64,000 nt of DNA from the NCBI GenBank assembly GCA_017631285.1, contig JAGBTO010000032.1, positions 1-64,000 on the forward strand, written 5' to 3'. This document shows, piece by piece, positions 45,020-56,400 of the stretch; position 1 is the stretch's first letter; every line of letters starts with the position of its first letter. Source of the stretch: Alistipes sp. (lineage in GTDB: Bacteria > Bacteroidota > Bacteroidia > Bacteroidales > Rikenellaceae). The notes below the pieces were generated by a model. That model searched no databases. It had not been told where the DNA came from and was given only the letters and a program-made list of their open reading frames with translations. A program made the position numbers and the translations under genes.

Positions 45020-46645
45020 ATGAAAAAAGCTATTCTATATACCGCCATAACCATAGCATTATCAATCGCCTATTCTATATGCGGCTATGCTCAGACGTCA
45101 AAACCTCGCCTGATGGTAAATATTGTCGTGAGTTCAATGCATGCAAACGACCTCACACGTTACAGTAACAACTTCTCGAATGGAGGATTTAATAAACTTC
45201 GCAACGAGGGCGTATGGTTTACAAATGCAGCATACGACTACATGCAGACTACCACACCCGTATCACTTGCTACGATATCTACCGGAGCAATGCCTTCCAT
45301 ACATGGTGTCGTAGCTGACAGCTGGTTTGATTATGTTAGCAATAGAAAGGTGTCTGTTATACATGATGACAAAGAGTATAGTGTAAATTTCAGCGCAGGT
45401 TCAGGTAAATACTCACCACGACAGTTGTCTGCTCAAACATTAAGTGACGCTGTTGTCGAGCACAACAACAAAAGTATAATACGCACTATCGCCATTGAGC
45501 CATTGTCGGCAATTATTATGACTGGCCATGCAGGAAAAGCCTATTGGATGGAGACTCTTAAGTCAGCGTGGACTACAACATCGTATTATGGTCAGGATCT
45601 CGACAAATGGATTGCTGAATACAACCGCAATGATATTAACGGAGAATTTATTACCAAAAAGTGGACACCCCTACTTAAAGGTGACAACTATATAAATTCT
45701 CAAATAGTTTGCATGGAAGAATTGAAAAGCAACAATAAAGAGCTCCATTATATCCAAAACGAAACCCTCGTCTTAAAGAGTAATGTTGTAGATGTTTATG
45801 AACAAATGTGCTACTCTCCTGCGGGAAACACAGCTGTTCTATCGTTTGCAAAACAAATGATTGCTAAAAACAGCATGGGTGGAGATGAAGATGTTGACAT
45901 CCTTAATATCGTATTGGATACTCCTCGTTTTATAAGTTCTCGTTATGGTACCGAATCGTTAGAATATGAAGATATGCTTTATCGTCTGGACCGAGATTTG
46001 GATGATTTCCTAACATTCGTATTAGCACAGGTGACAGATGCACGCGATGTAGTCATAACCCTCACCTCAGACCATGGCACAAGTCCATCGTATAACACTC
46101 CAGGTAAAGAGCAAGGTCGTTTCAATGTTCGTCAAGCAGAGGTGATAACAAACGCATTCATTGGCTCATTGCATGGTAATGGAGAATGGGTATTAGGTAT
46201 TGTAGATAATGCTATCTACCTTAACCACAATCTGATTTACGAAAAAGGATTATCTATTGCTGATGTACAATATGATGTTGCGACATTCGTTATGCAAATG
46301 CGAGGTGTAGCACATGCTTTATCCGCAGAGGCCCTTCGCAGTAGCTACTTCGGAAGTGGTTATGGTCGTAAAGTACAAAATGGTTTTTACCCTCGACGCT
46401 CGGGCGATGTTATCATCAACCTAATGCCCGGATGGATTCCCGAAATTGAGAATGTGCGTTCTTGGTCGGGTACAATGTATAACTACGACACACAAGTACC
46501 TTTATTAATATATGGCGCAGGCTTAAATGCTAACAAGCATACAGAAAAAGTCAACATGACATCACTTGCTGCCACACAAGCACTGATACTTGGCATTAAC
46601 CCGCCTTCAGCAGCAGAAGGTGATGCTTTAACAATATTTAATTAA
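45020..46645 (+). CDS. Alkaline phosphatase/phosphodiesterase superfamily protein, probably inactive
   Basis: The 541-residue protein has a signal peptide (cleaved at GYA-Q) and the fold of the PafA/nucleotide pyrophosphatase family: GGFNKLRNEG, the nucleophile region TTTPVSLATISTG (Thr79), PSIHGVVADSW, RLDRDLDDFL and SDHG (Asp351-His352). Several metal ligands appear lost. The usual VVDQM Asp is Ser38 in IVVSSMH; the DYVGHxFG Asp and His are Arg303 and Ser307 in RFISSRYG; and the His after SDHG is missing in SDHGTSPSYN. It is thus a likely pseudoenzyme with a binding or scaffold role in the periplasm. It lies 37 nt after the GSCFA gene. Confidence 0.85.
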   Translation: MKKAILYTAITIALSIAYSICGYAQTSKPRLMVNIVVSSMHANDLTRYSNNFSNGGFNKLRNEGVWFTNAAYDYMQTTTPVSLATISTGAMPSIHGVVADSWFDYVSNRKVSVIHDDKEYSVNFSAGSGKYSPRQLSAQTLSDAVVEHNNKSIIRTIAIEPLSAIIMTGHAGKAYWMETLKSAWTTTSYYGQDLDKWIAEYNRNDINGEFITKKWTPLLKGDNYINSQIVCMEELKSNNKELHYIQNETLVLKSNVVDVYEQMCYSPAGNTAVLSFAKQMIAKNSMGGDEDVDILNIVLDTPRFISSRYGTESLEYEDMLYRLDRDLDDFLTFVLAQVTDARDVVITLTSDHGTSPSYNTPGKEQGRFNVRQAEVITNAFIGSLHGNGEWVLGIVDNAIYLNHNLIYEKGLSIADVQYDVATFVMQMRGVAHALSAEALRSSYFGSGYGRKVQNGFYPRRSGDVIINLMPGWIPEIENVRSWSGTMYNYDTQVPLLIYGAGLNANKHTEKVNMTSLAATQALILGINPPSAAEGDALTIFN

Positions 46646-46652
46646 CAATATA

Positions 46653-47069
46653 ATGAAAGACAACATTCAAGATACTATTATCGAAGAGTTTTCAGTCTTC
46701 GATGAGTGGTTGGATAAATATGATTATTTAATCGAATTAAGTGATACTCTGCCTGCAATAGCAAATGAGCATCGCACAGAGCAATATGTTATTAAAGGAT
46801 GCCAATCAAGAGTATGGGTAGATGCCCATATCGAAGATGGAAAGATATTCTATTCAGCTGACAGCGACGCAATTATAACAAAAGGAATTATAGCACTACT
46901 TGTTCGCGTCATGAATGGTCGCACACCACAAGAGATTATCGACCTTGATTTATACTTCATTGATGCAATAGGCCTGGGGGAGAATCTCTCGCCAACACGT
47001 AGCAATGGATTGGTCGCTATGATTAAACAGATGAAGATGTATGCACTAGCACTTGGCTCACGTCAATAA
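46653..47069 (+). CDS. sufE: Cysteine desulfuration protein SufE
   Basis: SufE accepts sulfur from SufS and passes it to the Fe-S scaffold. The 138-residue protein has the active Cys50 in YVIKGCQSRVW and the helical motif GIIALLVRVMNGRTPQEI. It is 7 nt downstream of the pseudo-phosphatase gene and 11 nt upstream of a SufT-like gene, so two Fe-S biogenesis factors are paired; sufBCDS is not in the window. Confidence 0.95.
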   Translation: MKDNIQDTIIEEFSVFDEWLDKYDYLIELSDTLPAIANEHRTEQYVIKGCQSRVWVDAHIEDGKIFYSADSDAIITKGIIALLVRVMNGRTPQEIIDLDLYFIDAIGLGENLSPTRSNGLVAMIKQMKMYALALGSRQ

Positions 47070-47080
47070 CACAGAATTGT

Positions 47081-47401
47081 ATGACACCAGAAGAGATACT
47101 ACAGGTAGAACATGACATTGTCATGACGCTCAAAAATATATATGACCCTGAAATACCTGTCAACATTTACGATTTGGGACTTATCTACGAAATTGATTTC
47201 GACCCCGAATGCGTAGCTAACATACGCATGACTCTCACAGCCCCAAATTGTCCTATGGCTGATATATTGATTGAGGACATTAATACTCAAGTAAAAAAGG
47301 TCAATGGGGTTGAAAAGGTAAATATAATACTAACCTTTGAACCGCCTTGGGATAGAAGCATGATGAGTGAAGAGGCACTATTGGAACTCAACCTGCTATA
47401 G
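47081..47401 (+). CDS. SufT-like / DUF59 (MIP18 family) Fe-S assembly protein
   Basis: The 106-residue protein matches the DUF59 family, which helps mature Fe-S proteins. YDPEIPVNIYDLGLIYEI and MTLTAPNCPMADIL (with the conserved Cys) are typical, and the C-terminus FEPPWDRSMMSEEAL fits the SufT/PaaD group. It lies directly after sufE, which supports the role. Confidence 0.93.
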   Translation: MTPEEILQVEHDIVMTLKNIYDPEIPVNIYDLGLIYEIDFDPECVANIRMTLTAPNCPMADILIEDINTQVKKVNGVEKVNIILTFEPPWDRSMMSEEALLELNLL

Positions 47402-47430
47402 TGTGTTATCAATATTTAAATATACAATAG

Positions 47431-48408
47431 ATGAATGAGTTGCAACGACATATTAATCGTCTAAAAGCTGGAGCTTCACACTTCGGGTGTGGAGCTTATC
47501 TTTATCGTATAGGTACTCTACGTCGTCTAACCATTTACAATACATTGGAATTCGAACGTCTAAAACGCAAATTTGAAGATATAAAGCAAATATTTATCGA
47601 AAGCAATCAAAATTGGCAACAGACGTTTTATATCATGCTCCTGCGCACGATGGGCGGCATGGATAATAAAGAACCCTTCAACACATTGGCACATCGAGTC
47701 TCTTATGCGGCAATTCTACGCGAAAAGATGTCACCCCCGAATATCGAGGCTATGCTTATAGGTGCATCGGGACTTTTGGAGATATACCCTCACGACGAAT
47801 ACATACTCAATTTAAAACGCAACTTCTCGTATCTTTCCACAAAGTACTCTATACAAGCGATGAGTGCCAAAGAGTGGAAACTAACAAAAATATACCCTAA
47901 CAACCACCCTATTCTTCGTCTTTCGCAGATAGCAACCCTGCTAACGCATACAAATGACATCATGGATAGGATGCTCTCCTGTCGGTCGAGGGAGGATATA
48001 TTCCGTCTCTTCAGCTGTGAGACTCTACCTTATTGGAGTAAGCACTACACCCCCGCATCGAAAACACAACGCACAGTAGCAAAACGTATAGGTCAAACAA
48101 AAAGCGATTTATTGGCCATCAACTTGGTCGCTCAAATGCAATATTCCTATGGTGATTACATCAATAACGACATTCTACGTGGCAGAGCTATATCACTCCT
48201 TGAGGACCTTCCTGCTGAAAATAACTCAATCATAGCACAATGGAGGAGTTATGGGCCTTTGGCTCAAACAGCATTTGATTCACAAGCATTGCTACAACTA
48301 TCATTTGAATATTGTCGCCATCAGCGATGCGAGGAGTGTCCCGTCGGACGACATATATTAAGCAATATGAAACACGACAGTGAGTATAGTCAAGAAAACA
48401 ACTTATAA
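47431..48408 (+). CDS. DUF2851 family protein, short form
   Basis: This 325-residue protein matches the C-terminal three quarters of the DUF2851 family, which I recall as about 420 residues long; the usual N-terminal part is missing. Recognisable pieces are TFYIMLLRTMGGMDNKEPF, LIGASGLLEI and the Cys cluster YCRHQRCEECPVG near the C-terminus, which could bind a metal. No start further upstream looks plausible because the sufT-like gene ends 29 nt before. It may be a nuclease-fold or nucleic-acid protein; the function is not established. Confidence 0.8.
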   Translation: MNELQRHINRLKAGASHFGCGAYLYRIGTLRRLTIYNTLEFERLKRKFEDIKQIFIESNQNWQQTFYIMLLRTMGGMDNKEPFNTLAHRVSYAAILREKMSPPNIEAMLIGASGLLEIYPHDEYILNLKRNFSYLSTKYSIQAMSAKEWKLTKIYPNNHPILRLSQIATLLTHTNDIMDRMLSCRSREDIFRLFSCETLPYWSKHYTPASKTQRTVAKRIGQTKSDLLAINLVAQMQYSYGDYINNDILRGRAISLLEDLPAENNSIIAQWRSYGPLAQTAFDSQALLQLSFEYCRHQRCEECPVGRHILSNMKHDSEYSQENNL

Positions 48409-48418
48409 GCTAACTACT

Positions 48419-49501
48419 ATGGGAGTGAAAAATTTCAAGCACACTATCACAATAGTTGCTGTGCTCTTCATTGCTATTTCAGCTACTGCACAAACCTCTG
48501 TGCCACAACATACTATGGAGGAGGTATTCCACAAGATCAAAACATCTCACAAATATGGTTTGGTAATAACCGCACCTGAAGGTAAGATGACCGACAGCCC
48601 CAGCATCTTCCGCAAAGGCAACACCTGGTATATGTACTACATCATCTTCGACGGACGTGGTTATGAAACCTGGATGGCTACAAGCAAAAACCTTTTGGAG
48701 TGGGAAACTGCAGGCAAAGTAATGAGCTTCACCGCTGACACTGATTGGGATAGCAACCAAAAGGCAGGATATCTCTCGTTGGTGGATACTAAATGGGGCG
48801 GATCATACAAGATTAAACGTTATGCTGACCGCTATTGGATGAGCTATCTTGGCGGTAGTAGTCGAGGCTACGAAAGTGGCACATTGGCTGTAGGAATGGC
48901 CTACAATCGCGAGGAGCCTACCACTGCAAAGGAGTGGAGTCGTATAGAAAAACCTGTTCTCTCGCCCAAAGACAAAGATGCCAATTGGTGGGATAACAAT
49001 GTCATTTACAAGAGTTCGGTGATTGAGGACAAGAAAAAGTTAAGCGGACACCAATTCGTGATGTACTACAATGCAAAAGGCAATGCCGAGCGTATTGGAA
49101 TGGCTGTTAGCGATGATATGGTAAACTGGACACGACTCGGCTCTAATCCCGTACTTGACCATCATCGCGGCATTACAGGTGATGCCTATATACAACGAAT
49201 GGGCAAGCTATGGGTGATGTTCTACTTCGGCTTCGGCTGGGATAAGGAGCAGTCTGGTCGGGCATGGGACTCATTCGCCTGCTCATATGACCTTGTAAAC
49301 TGGACCGATTGGCAAGGCCAACCTCTCATTCAGCCTTCAGAAGAGTTTGATGCCCAATATGCACACAAACCATGCGTAGTGAAACACAAAGGCGTAGTAT
49401 ATCATTTCTATTGCGCTGTTGACAAACATGGAAACAGAGGTATTGCCCTCTCGACATCAAAGGCCCTCGGCAAAAGCAAAATACACTTTTCCAAGAGATA
49501 A
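48419..49501 (+). CDS. Secreted five-bladed beta-propeller glycosidase-like protein (GH43/GH32-like)
   Basis: I chose ATG 48419, which gives a normal signal peptide (NFKHTITIVAVLFIAISATA-Q); a start at 48380 would overlap the DUF2851 gene by 29 nt. The mature part shows propeller blades with TDSPSIFRKGNTWYMYY, GDAYIQRMGKLWVMFYFGFG and KPCVVKHKGVVYHFY, as in GH43, GH32, GH62 and related families. Conserved acids are Asp in TDSPS and GDAYI. The specificity (arabinose, fructose, other) cannot be called. It ends the plus-strand run; a weak 6-bp stem (AGCAAT/ATTGCT) at 49504-49519 follows. Confidence 0.78.
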   Translation: MGVKNFKHTITIVAVLFIAISATAQTSVPQHTMEEVFHKIKTSHKYGLVITAPEGKMTDSPSIFRKGNTWYMYYIIFDGRGYETWMATSKNLLEWETAGKVMSFTADTDWDSNQKAGYLSLVDTKWGGSYKIKRYADRYWMSYLGGSSRGYESGTLAVGMAYNREEPTTAKEWSRIEKPVLSPKDKDANWWDNNVIYKSSVIEDKKKLSGHQFVMYYNAKGNAERIGMAVSDDMVNWTRLGSNPVLDHHRGITGDAYIQRMGKLWVMFYFGFGWDKEQSGRAWDSFACSYDLVNWTDWQGQPLIQPSEEFDAQYAHKPCVVKHKGVVYHFYCAVDKHGNRGIALSTSKALGKSKIHFSKR

Positions 49502-49575
49502 TAGCAATATTCATTGCTGAAATAAGATATAAAAGTGGTTATTTACGCTCAAAACAATTAGCTATAAGCCAAATA

Positions 49576-49607
49576 TTTGGGTATAAAAAAAGAAATTACT
49601 ACATTTG
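49576..49607 (+). promoter_or_regulatory. Promoter of secA
   Basis: TACATTTG at 49600-49607 fits TAnnTTTG and TTTG at 49576-49579 lies 20 nt upstream. The predicted leader before the ATG at 49659 is about 45 nt. Confidence 0.8.
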
Positions 49608-49658
49608 TAGGATTTATTTCGTGCTTTATACATAATAAAAAGAAAAACAAAGATAATT

Positions 49659-52952
<3,294 letters not shown>

Positions 52953-52965
52953 TATATAATATGGT

Positions 52966-54162
52966 ATGAAAGGCTGGTGTATAAAAATTTATGTCATTGT
53001 GTGCATACTGCTATGCACATTTGAGGTAAAAGCACAGGAGACAACGCAGAAGAAATACGACGTTGCAGCCTTTCTATATCCAGCATACGCATCTGACGAT
53101 GTGCGCTTGCGACCATTTTGGCCAATGGGTATAGGCGAATGGGAAACCGTGATGACAATGCAGCAGCGTAATCCGGGTCACTATTGGAATCGTAAACCAT
53201 TGTGGGGTTATATCAACGAGGCTGACCCTTCGGTGATGGAGATGGAGATTGAGCAGGCGACAAACCACGGAGTGAATGTATTTATCTTTGACTGGTATTG
53301 GTACGATGGACGTCCCTTTATGGAGACCACGCTCAACAACGGCTTCCTGAAGGCGAAGAATGTTGAGAAGATGCAGTTCTACCTGATGTGGGCAAACCAC
53401 GATGTGCTCAACCTGTGGGATACACGCCTCGCTCGATATAATGAGGATAATGTCATCTGGCAGGGCAAGGTTGATCGTGAGGAGTTTGAGAAGATTTGCA
53501 AACGCAACATCGAAAAATACTTCAAGCATCCTCAATACTACAAGATTGACGGCAAGCCAGTATTTATGGTCTATGACATTCCTAATTTGATTAACGGCTT
53601 GGGCGGCATTGACGAGACCATAGATGCTCTGAAGTGGTTCCGCAAGGAGGTTCGCAAGGCTGGGTTCCCCGATCTGGAATTGCAGTTTGCAATATGGTCT
53701 ATAAATCTGAATTACAGCGGTTTGGATGCAAGCAAGAGCAACAACCCACAAGATGAGTTCATTCGCAAGCTCGGTTTTGATAGTGCAACACACTATCAGT
53801 TTGTACACTTTACCGATGTTAATCGCGACTACAACGAGATAATGAAGGATGTTGAGAACGAGTGGAACAGAATTGATAAGGACTACACCTTCACATACTA
53901 CCCTCACGTCAGCGTCGGTTGGGATAACAGCCCCCGCACTGTACACAGCGCAGTAGTGAAGAACAATACCCCAGAGGCATTTGCCAATGCACTTCGCAAG
54001 GCTAAAGCTTACGCAGACAAGCACCCAGAGCGCACTCCGCTGATTACCATAAATAGCTGGAACGAGTGGACAGAGACAAGCTATCTGCAACCTTGCAACA
54101 TCTATGGCTACGGCTATCTGGAGGCTGTAAAGAGTGTATTTATTGACGAAATAAATAAGTAA
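52966..54162 (+). CDS. Secreted GH99-like / WbsX-type domain protein
   Basis: The 398-residue protein has a signal peptide (cleaved near VKA-Q) and a TIM-barrel of the GH99/WbsX superfamily: FLYPAYASDDVRLRPFWPMG, HGVNVFIFDWYWYDG, FYLMWANHD and the late INSWNEWTE with two acidic residues. GH99 enzymes are endo-mannosidases/mannanases, whereas WbsX-type proteins are linked with surface polysaccharide. The Sec signal suggests a periplasmic or surface glycosidase. It lies 13 nt after secA and 3 nt before the dCMP deaminase gene, but these do not form a functional group. Confidence 0.83.
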   Translation: MKGWCIKIYVIVCILLCTFEVKAQETTQKKYDVAAFLYPAYASDDVRLRPFWPMGIGEWETVMTMQQRNPGHYWNRKPLWGYINEADPSVMEMEIEQATNHGVNVFIFDWYWYDGRPFMETTLNNGFLKAKNVEKMQFYLMWANHDVLNLWDTRLARYNEDNVIWQGKVDREEFEKICKRNIEKYFKHPQYYKIDGKPVFMVYDIPNLINGLGGIDETIDALKWFRKEVRKAGFPDLELQFAIWSINLNYSGLDASKSNNPQDEFIRKLGFDSATHYQFVHFTDVNRDYNEIMKDVENEWNRIDKDYTFTYYPHVSVGWDNSPRTVHSAVVKNNTPEAFANALRKAKAYADKHPERTPLITINSWNEWTETSYLQPCNIYGYGYLEAVKSVFIDEINK

Positions 54163-54165
54163 ATT

Positions 54166-54600
54166 ATGGGATACGAAGAGGAGAAACTCCGACAACTGGA
54201 TTTGCGCTACTTGCGTATGGCTCGCATCTGGGCAGAGAACTCATACTGCGTGCGTCGTCAGGTGGGCGCACTCATAGTGAAGGATAAGATGATTATCTCG
54301 GACGGATACAACGGCACACCTTCGGGTTTTGAGAATATCTGTGAGGATGAGGTAACAGGGAAGACAAAGCCTTACGTTCTGCACGCCGAGGCAAACGCCA
54401 TCACAAAGGTTGCAAAGAGCGCGAACAACTGCGACGGAGCAACACTGTATATCACGGCTGCGCCTTGTATTGAATGCTCAAAGCTCATCATACAGGCAGG
54501 AATTAAACGTGTCGTATATTGCGATAATTACCACTCCGAGGATGGTCTCAACCTGCTAAAACGAGTAGGCATTGAGTGCATTCAACGAGAGGTGGAGTAA
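54166..54600 (+). CDS. Deoxycytidylate (dCMP) deaminase
   Basis: This enzyme makes dUMP for thymidylate synthesis. The 144-residue protein has the zinc-binding HAEANAI (His and catalytic Glu) and APCIECSK (two Cys) motifs, plus the NGTPSGFENICED loop of dCMP deaminases rather than tRNA or cytidine deaminases. It is 3 nt downstream of the GH99-like gene, and a bidirectional terminator follows. Confidence 0.92.
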   Translation: MGYEEEKLRQLDLRYLRMARIWAENSYCVRRQVGALIVKDKMIISDGYNGTPSGFENICEDEVTGKTKPYVLHAEANAITKVAKSANNCDGATLYITAAPCIECSKLIIQAGIKRVVYCDNYHSEDGLNLLKRVGIECIQREVE

Positions 54601-54619
54601 TATGGGAATATTTAGAACA

Positions 54620-54647
54620 AAAAAAGACGCTTTGCAGCGTCTTTTTT
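54620..54647. terminator. Bidirectional terminator between dCMP deaminase and ssb
   Basis: AAAAAAGACGCT and AGCGTCTTTTTT form a 12-bp stem around TTGC, with T-runs on both strands. It separates convergent genes. Confidence 0.92.
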
Positions 54648-54665
54648 GTTACCTATCTACAACCA

Positions 54666-55142
54666 TTAAAATGGCAAATCATCAGGATCATCCTGCACCG
54701 TAGGAATAGACGCAGGCTGCTGATATGAGCTTTGTGCTGGCTGTGCCGCTGGCTGCTGGTATGCAGGCTGTGCAGGAGTTGATGATGCAGGAGCCGCAAC
54801 ACCCTGAGAATCACCACGGCTACCCAAAAGTTGCATATTATCTGCCAAGATCTCTGTTGTATAACGCTTCACATTATCTTTATCTACCCATTCACGTGTA
54901 CGCAGACGACCCTCGATATAGAGTTGAGAACCCTTATGCACATAACGATCCACAATATCTGCCAAACCACGCCACAAGGTGATTGTATGCCACTCGGTAA
55001 GTTCTTTCTTCTCACCACTTTGCTTATCTGTATAGCGTTCCGATGTAGCCAAACGCAAGCGAGCAACCTTTACGCCAGACTCAGTAGTACGGACCTCGGG
55101 ATCAATACCCACGTTTCCTACCAAAATTACTTTGTTTATCAT
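54666..55142 (-). CDS. ssb: Single-stranded DNA-binding protein
   Basis: The 158-residue protein has an OB fold (1-110; NKVILVGNVGIDPEVR, EWHTITLWRGLADI), a Gln/Pro/Ala-rich linker (about 115-148) and the acidic tip DDPDDLPF, which recruits repair and replication partners. It lies 20 nt after lpxK and probably shares its transcript. Confidence 0.97.
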   Translation of the reverse strand: MINKVILVGNVGIDPEVRTTESGVKVARLRLATSERYTDKQSGEKKELTEWHTITLWRGLADIVDRYVHKGSQLYIEGRLRTREWVDKDNVKRYTTEILADNMQLLGSRGDSQGVAAPASSTPAQPAYQQPAAQPAQSSYQQPASIPTVQDDPDDLPF

Positions 55143-55162
55143 ATCTCTAATTTTTTTAATTT

Positions 55163-56230
55163 CTAATTATCATCTCCAATAGTTAAGTCACCGATATGAA
55201 CCTTGCCATCAAGATCATCCTTGAGTGTTCCAAAGAAATCATTATCCGACCCCGCCAAAAACTCTACTTTCAAAGGCTGGTAGAACAATCGTTCTCTAAC
55301 TAGTTGAGGCACTCTACGGCTACGACGCAATTTAACAGCATCCTTCTCGGTGGTCAGCAACTTCGCATTAGGGTATTTCTCGAATAGAGCCATAAGCCTA
55401 TTAATATCTGTAACCGAGTAGGTATGATGGTCGGGCATAATCATCTTTGCCACCACCCTATATTCCTTACGCACACCCTTCACAAATGCTTTAGGGTTAC
55501 CGATACCTGACATCACTATGACCTCATCCCCCTTATTAAGTTTACTTTCAGGATAAAAAGGCGACACAGCCGTTGTGGGAACTATGCGTGTAAAATATAT
55601 CTTCTGATACGCAATTTTATGCAACTCCTTGCGCCACATGCGTTGTGCCAAAGGGTTCATATCCACAGGGCACTTAGTAACGATGTAGTAGTGAGCTCTA
55701 TATAATGAATCTAACTTATCACGCAACGTACCTGCTGGCAAGAAATCATCCTCGTAGAATGGGCGAGTAGAATCTACTATAACAACATTTATTCGAGGTT
55801 CAACATATCGATGCTGAAAACCATCATCCATAACAATGAGATTAATTTCAGGATGTTCTGCTTCGATACGATGAATAGCCTCAGCGCGTTTCTCGCAAAC
55901 GACAACCAATGTTTCGGGATACTTTAGCTTAATTTGCAAAGGTTCATCCCCGACATCGCGATACGAAGAGTTGACATCAACCTCACGATAACCTTTTGTT
56001 CGCCTACCATAACCTCGCGATAAGAGAGCAATGCGATAATATGGCATCATGTAATCGATAATCATCTCTGCCGTTGGAGTCTTACCCGTACCACCAACAG
56101 TAATGTTTCCCACACATATAATTGGAGTTTTGAACTTCTCACTCTTGAGCAGTCCACTATCAAACATCCAATGGCGAATCGATATCACCATTCGATATAT
56201 GTAAGACACCAATTTAAAAATTATCTTCAT
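55163..56230 (-). CDS. lpxK: Tetraacyldisaccharide 4'-kinase
   Basis: LpxK phosphorylates lipid A disaccharide at the 4' position on the inner membrane. The 355-residue protein has an N-terminal membrane-associated helix and the P-loop GNITVGGTGKT (about 41-51), followed by LSRGYGR and the conserved DDGFQHR. It has its own promoter and is followed by ssb. With LptD and MCE in the window it shows the cell makes lipid A-based lipopolysaccharide. Confidence 0.96.
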   Translation of the reverse strand: MKIIFKLVSYIYRMVISIRHWMFDSGLLKSEKFKTPIICVGNITVGGTGKTPTAEMIIDYMMPYYRIALLSRGYGRRTKGYREVDVNSSYRDVGDEPLQIKLKYPETLVVVCEKRAEAIHRIEAEHPEINLIVMDDGFQHRYVEPRINVVIVDSTRPFYEDDFLPAGTLRDKLDSLYRAHYYIVTKCPVDMNPLAQRMWRKELHKIAYQKIYFTRIVPTTAVSPFYPESKLNKGDEVIVMSGIGNPKAFVKGVRKEYRVVAKMIMPDHHTYSVTDINRLMALFEKYPNAKLLTTEKDAVKLRRSRRVPQLVRERLFYQPLKVEFLAGSDNDFFGTLKDDLDGKVHIGDLTIGDDN

Positions 56231-56283
56231 AACACTACACCTTGCAACAACGCTCGGTTATAAACATAACTATACAATTTTGT

Positions 56284-56314
56284 CAAAGATAACGATTTAT
56301 TCTTTAGTAAACAA
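56284..56314 (-). promoter_or_regulatory. Promoter of lpxK-ssb
   Basis: On the minus strand TATCTTTG (56291-56284) fits TAnnTTTG and TTG (56314-56312) lies 20 nt upstream. lpxK starts 54 nt downstream. Confidence 0.75.
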
Positions 56315-56386
56315 CCCAAATGCTCTTTTTTTTATTTTTCGTTTTATTTACACAAATTTTAATCTTTATATTACGAGAATTTTAAC

Positions 56387-56394
56387 TACTTTTG
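56387..56394 (+). promoter_or_regulatory. -7 element of the M23 lipoprotein gene, possibly leaderless
   Basis: TACTTTTG fits TAnnTTTG and ends only 6 nt before the ATG at 56401. If transcription begins about 6-8 nt after the box, the mRNA has no leader. A TTTA at 56365-56368 is a weak -33 candidate. Confidence 0.55.
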
Positions 56395-56400
56395 TCAATT

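Noticed and set aside
48380..48418. Upstream start for the GH43-like protein
   Set aside because: It would overlap the DUF2851 gene by 29 nt and put charged residues before an otherwise normal signal peptide; ATG 48419 fits better.
49504..49519. AGCAAT/ATTGCT hairpin after the GH43-like gene as a terminator
   Set aside because: The stem has only six mostly weak pairs and no T-run follows; too little to call.
53074..54195. 373-residue open frame on the minus strand
   Set aside because: It lies fully antisense to the GH99-like gene and the start of the dCMP deaminase gene, whose products have clear family motifs and a signal peptide. The antisense translation shows no recognisable motif and an odd Val/Leu/Cys/His-rich composition.
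56392..56394. TTG as the start of the M23 lipoprotein
   Set aside because: This TTG is part of the -7 box TACTTTTG; ATG 56401 gives a normal lipoprotein signal.
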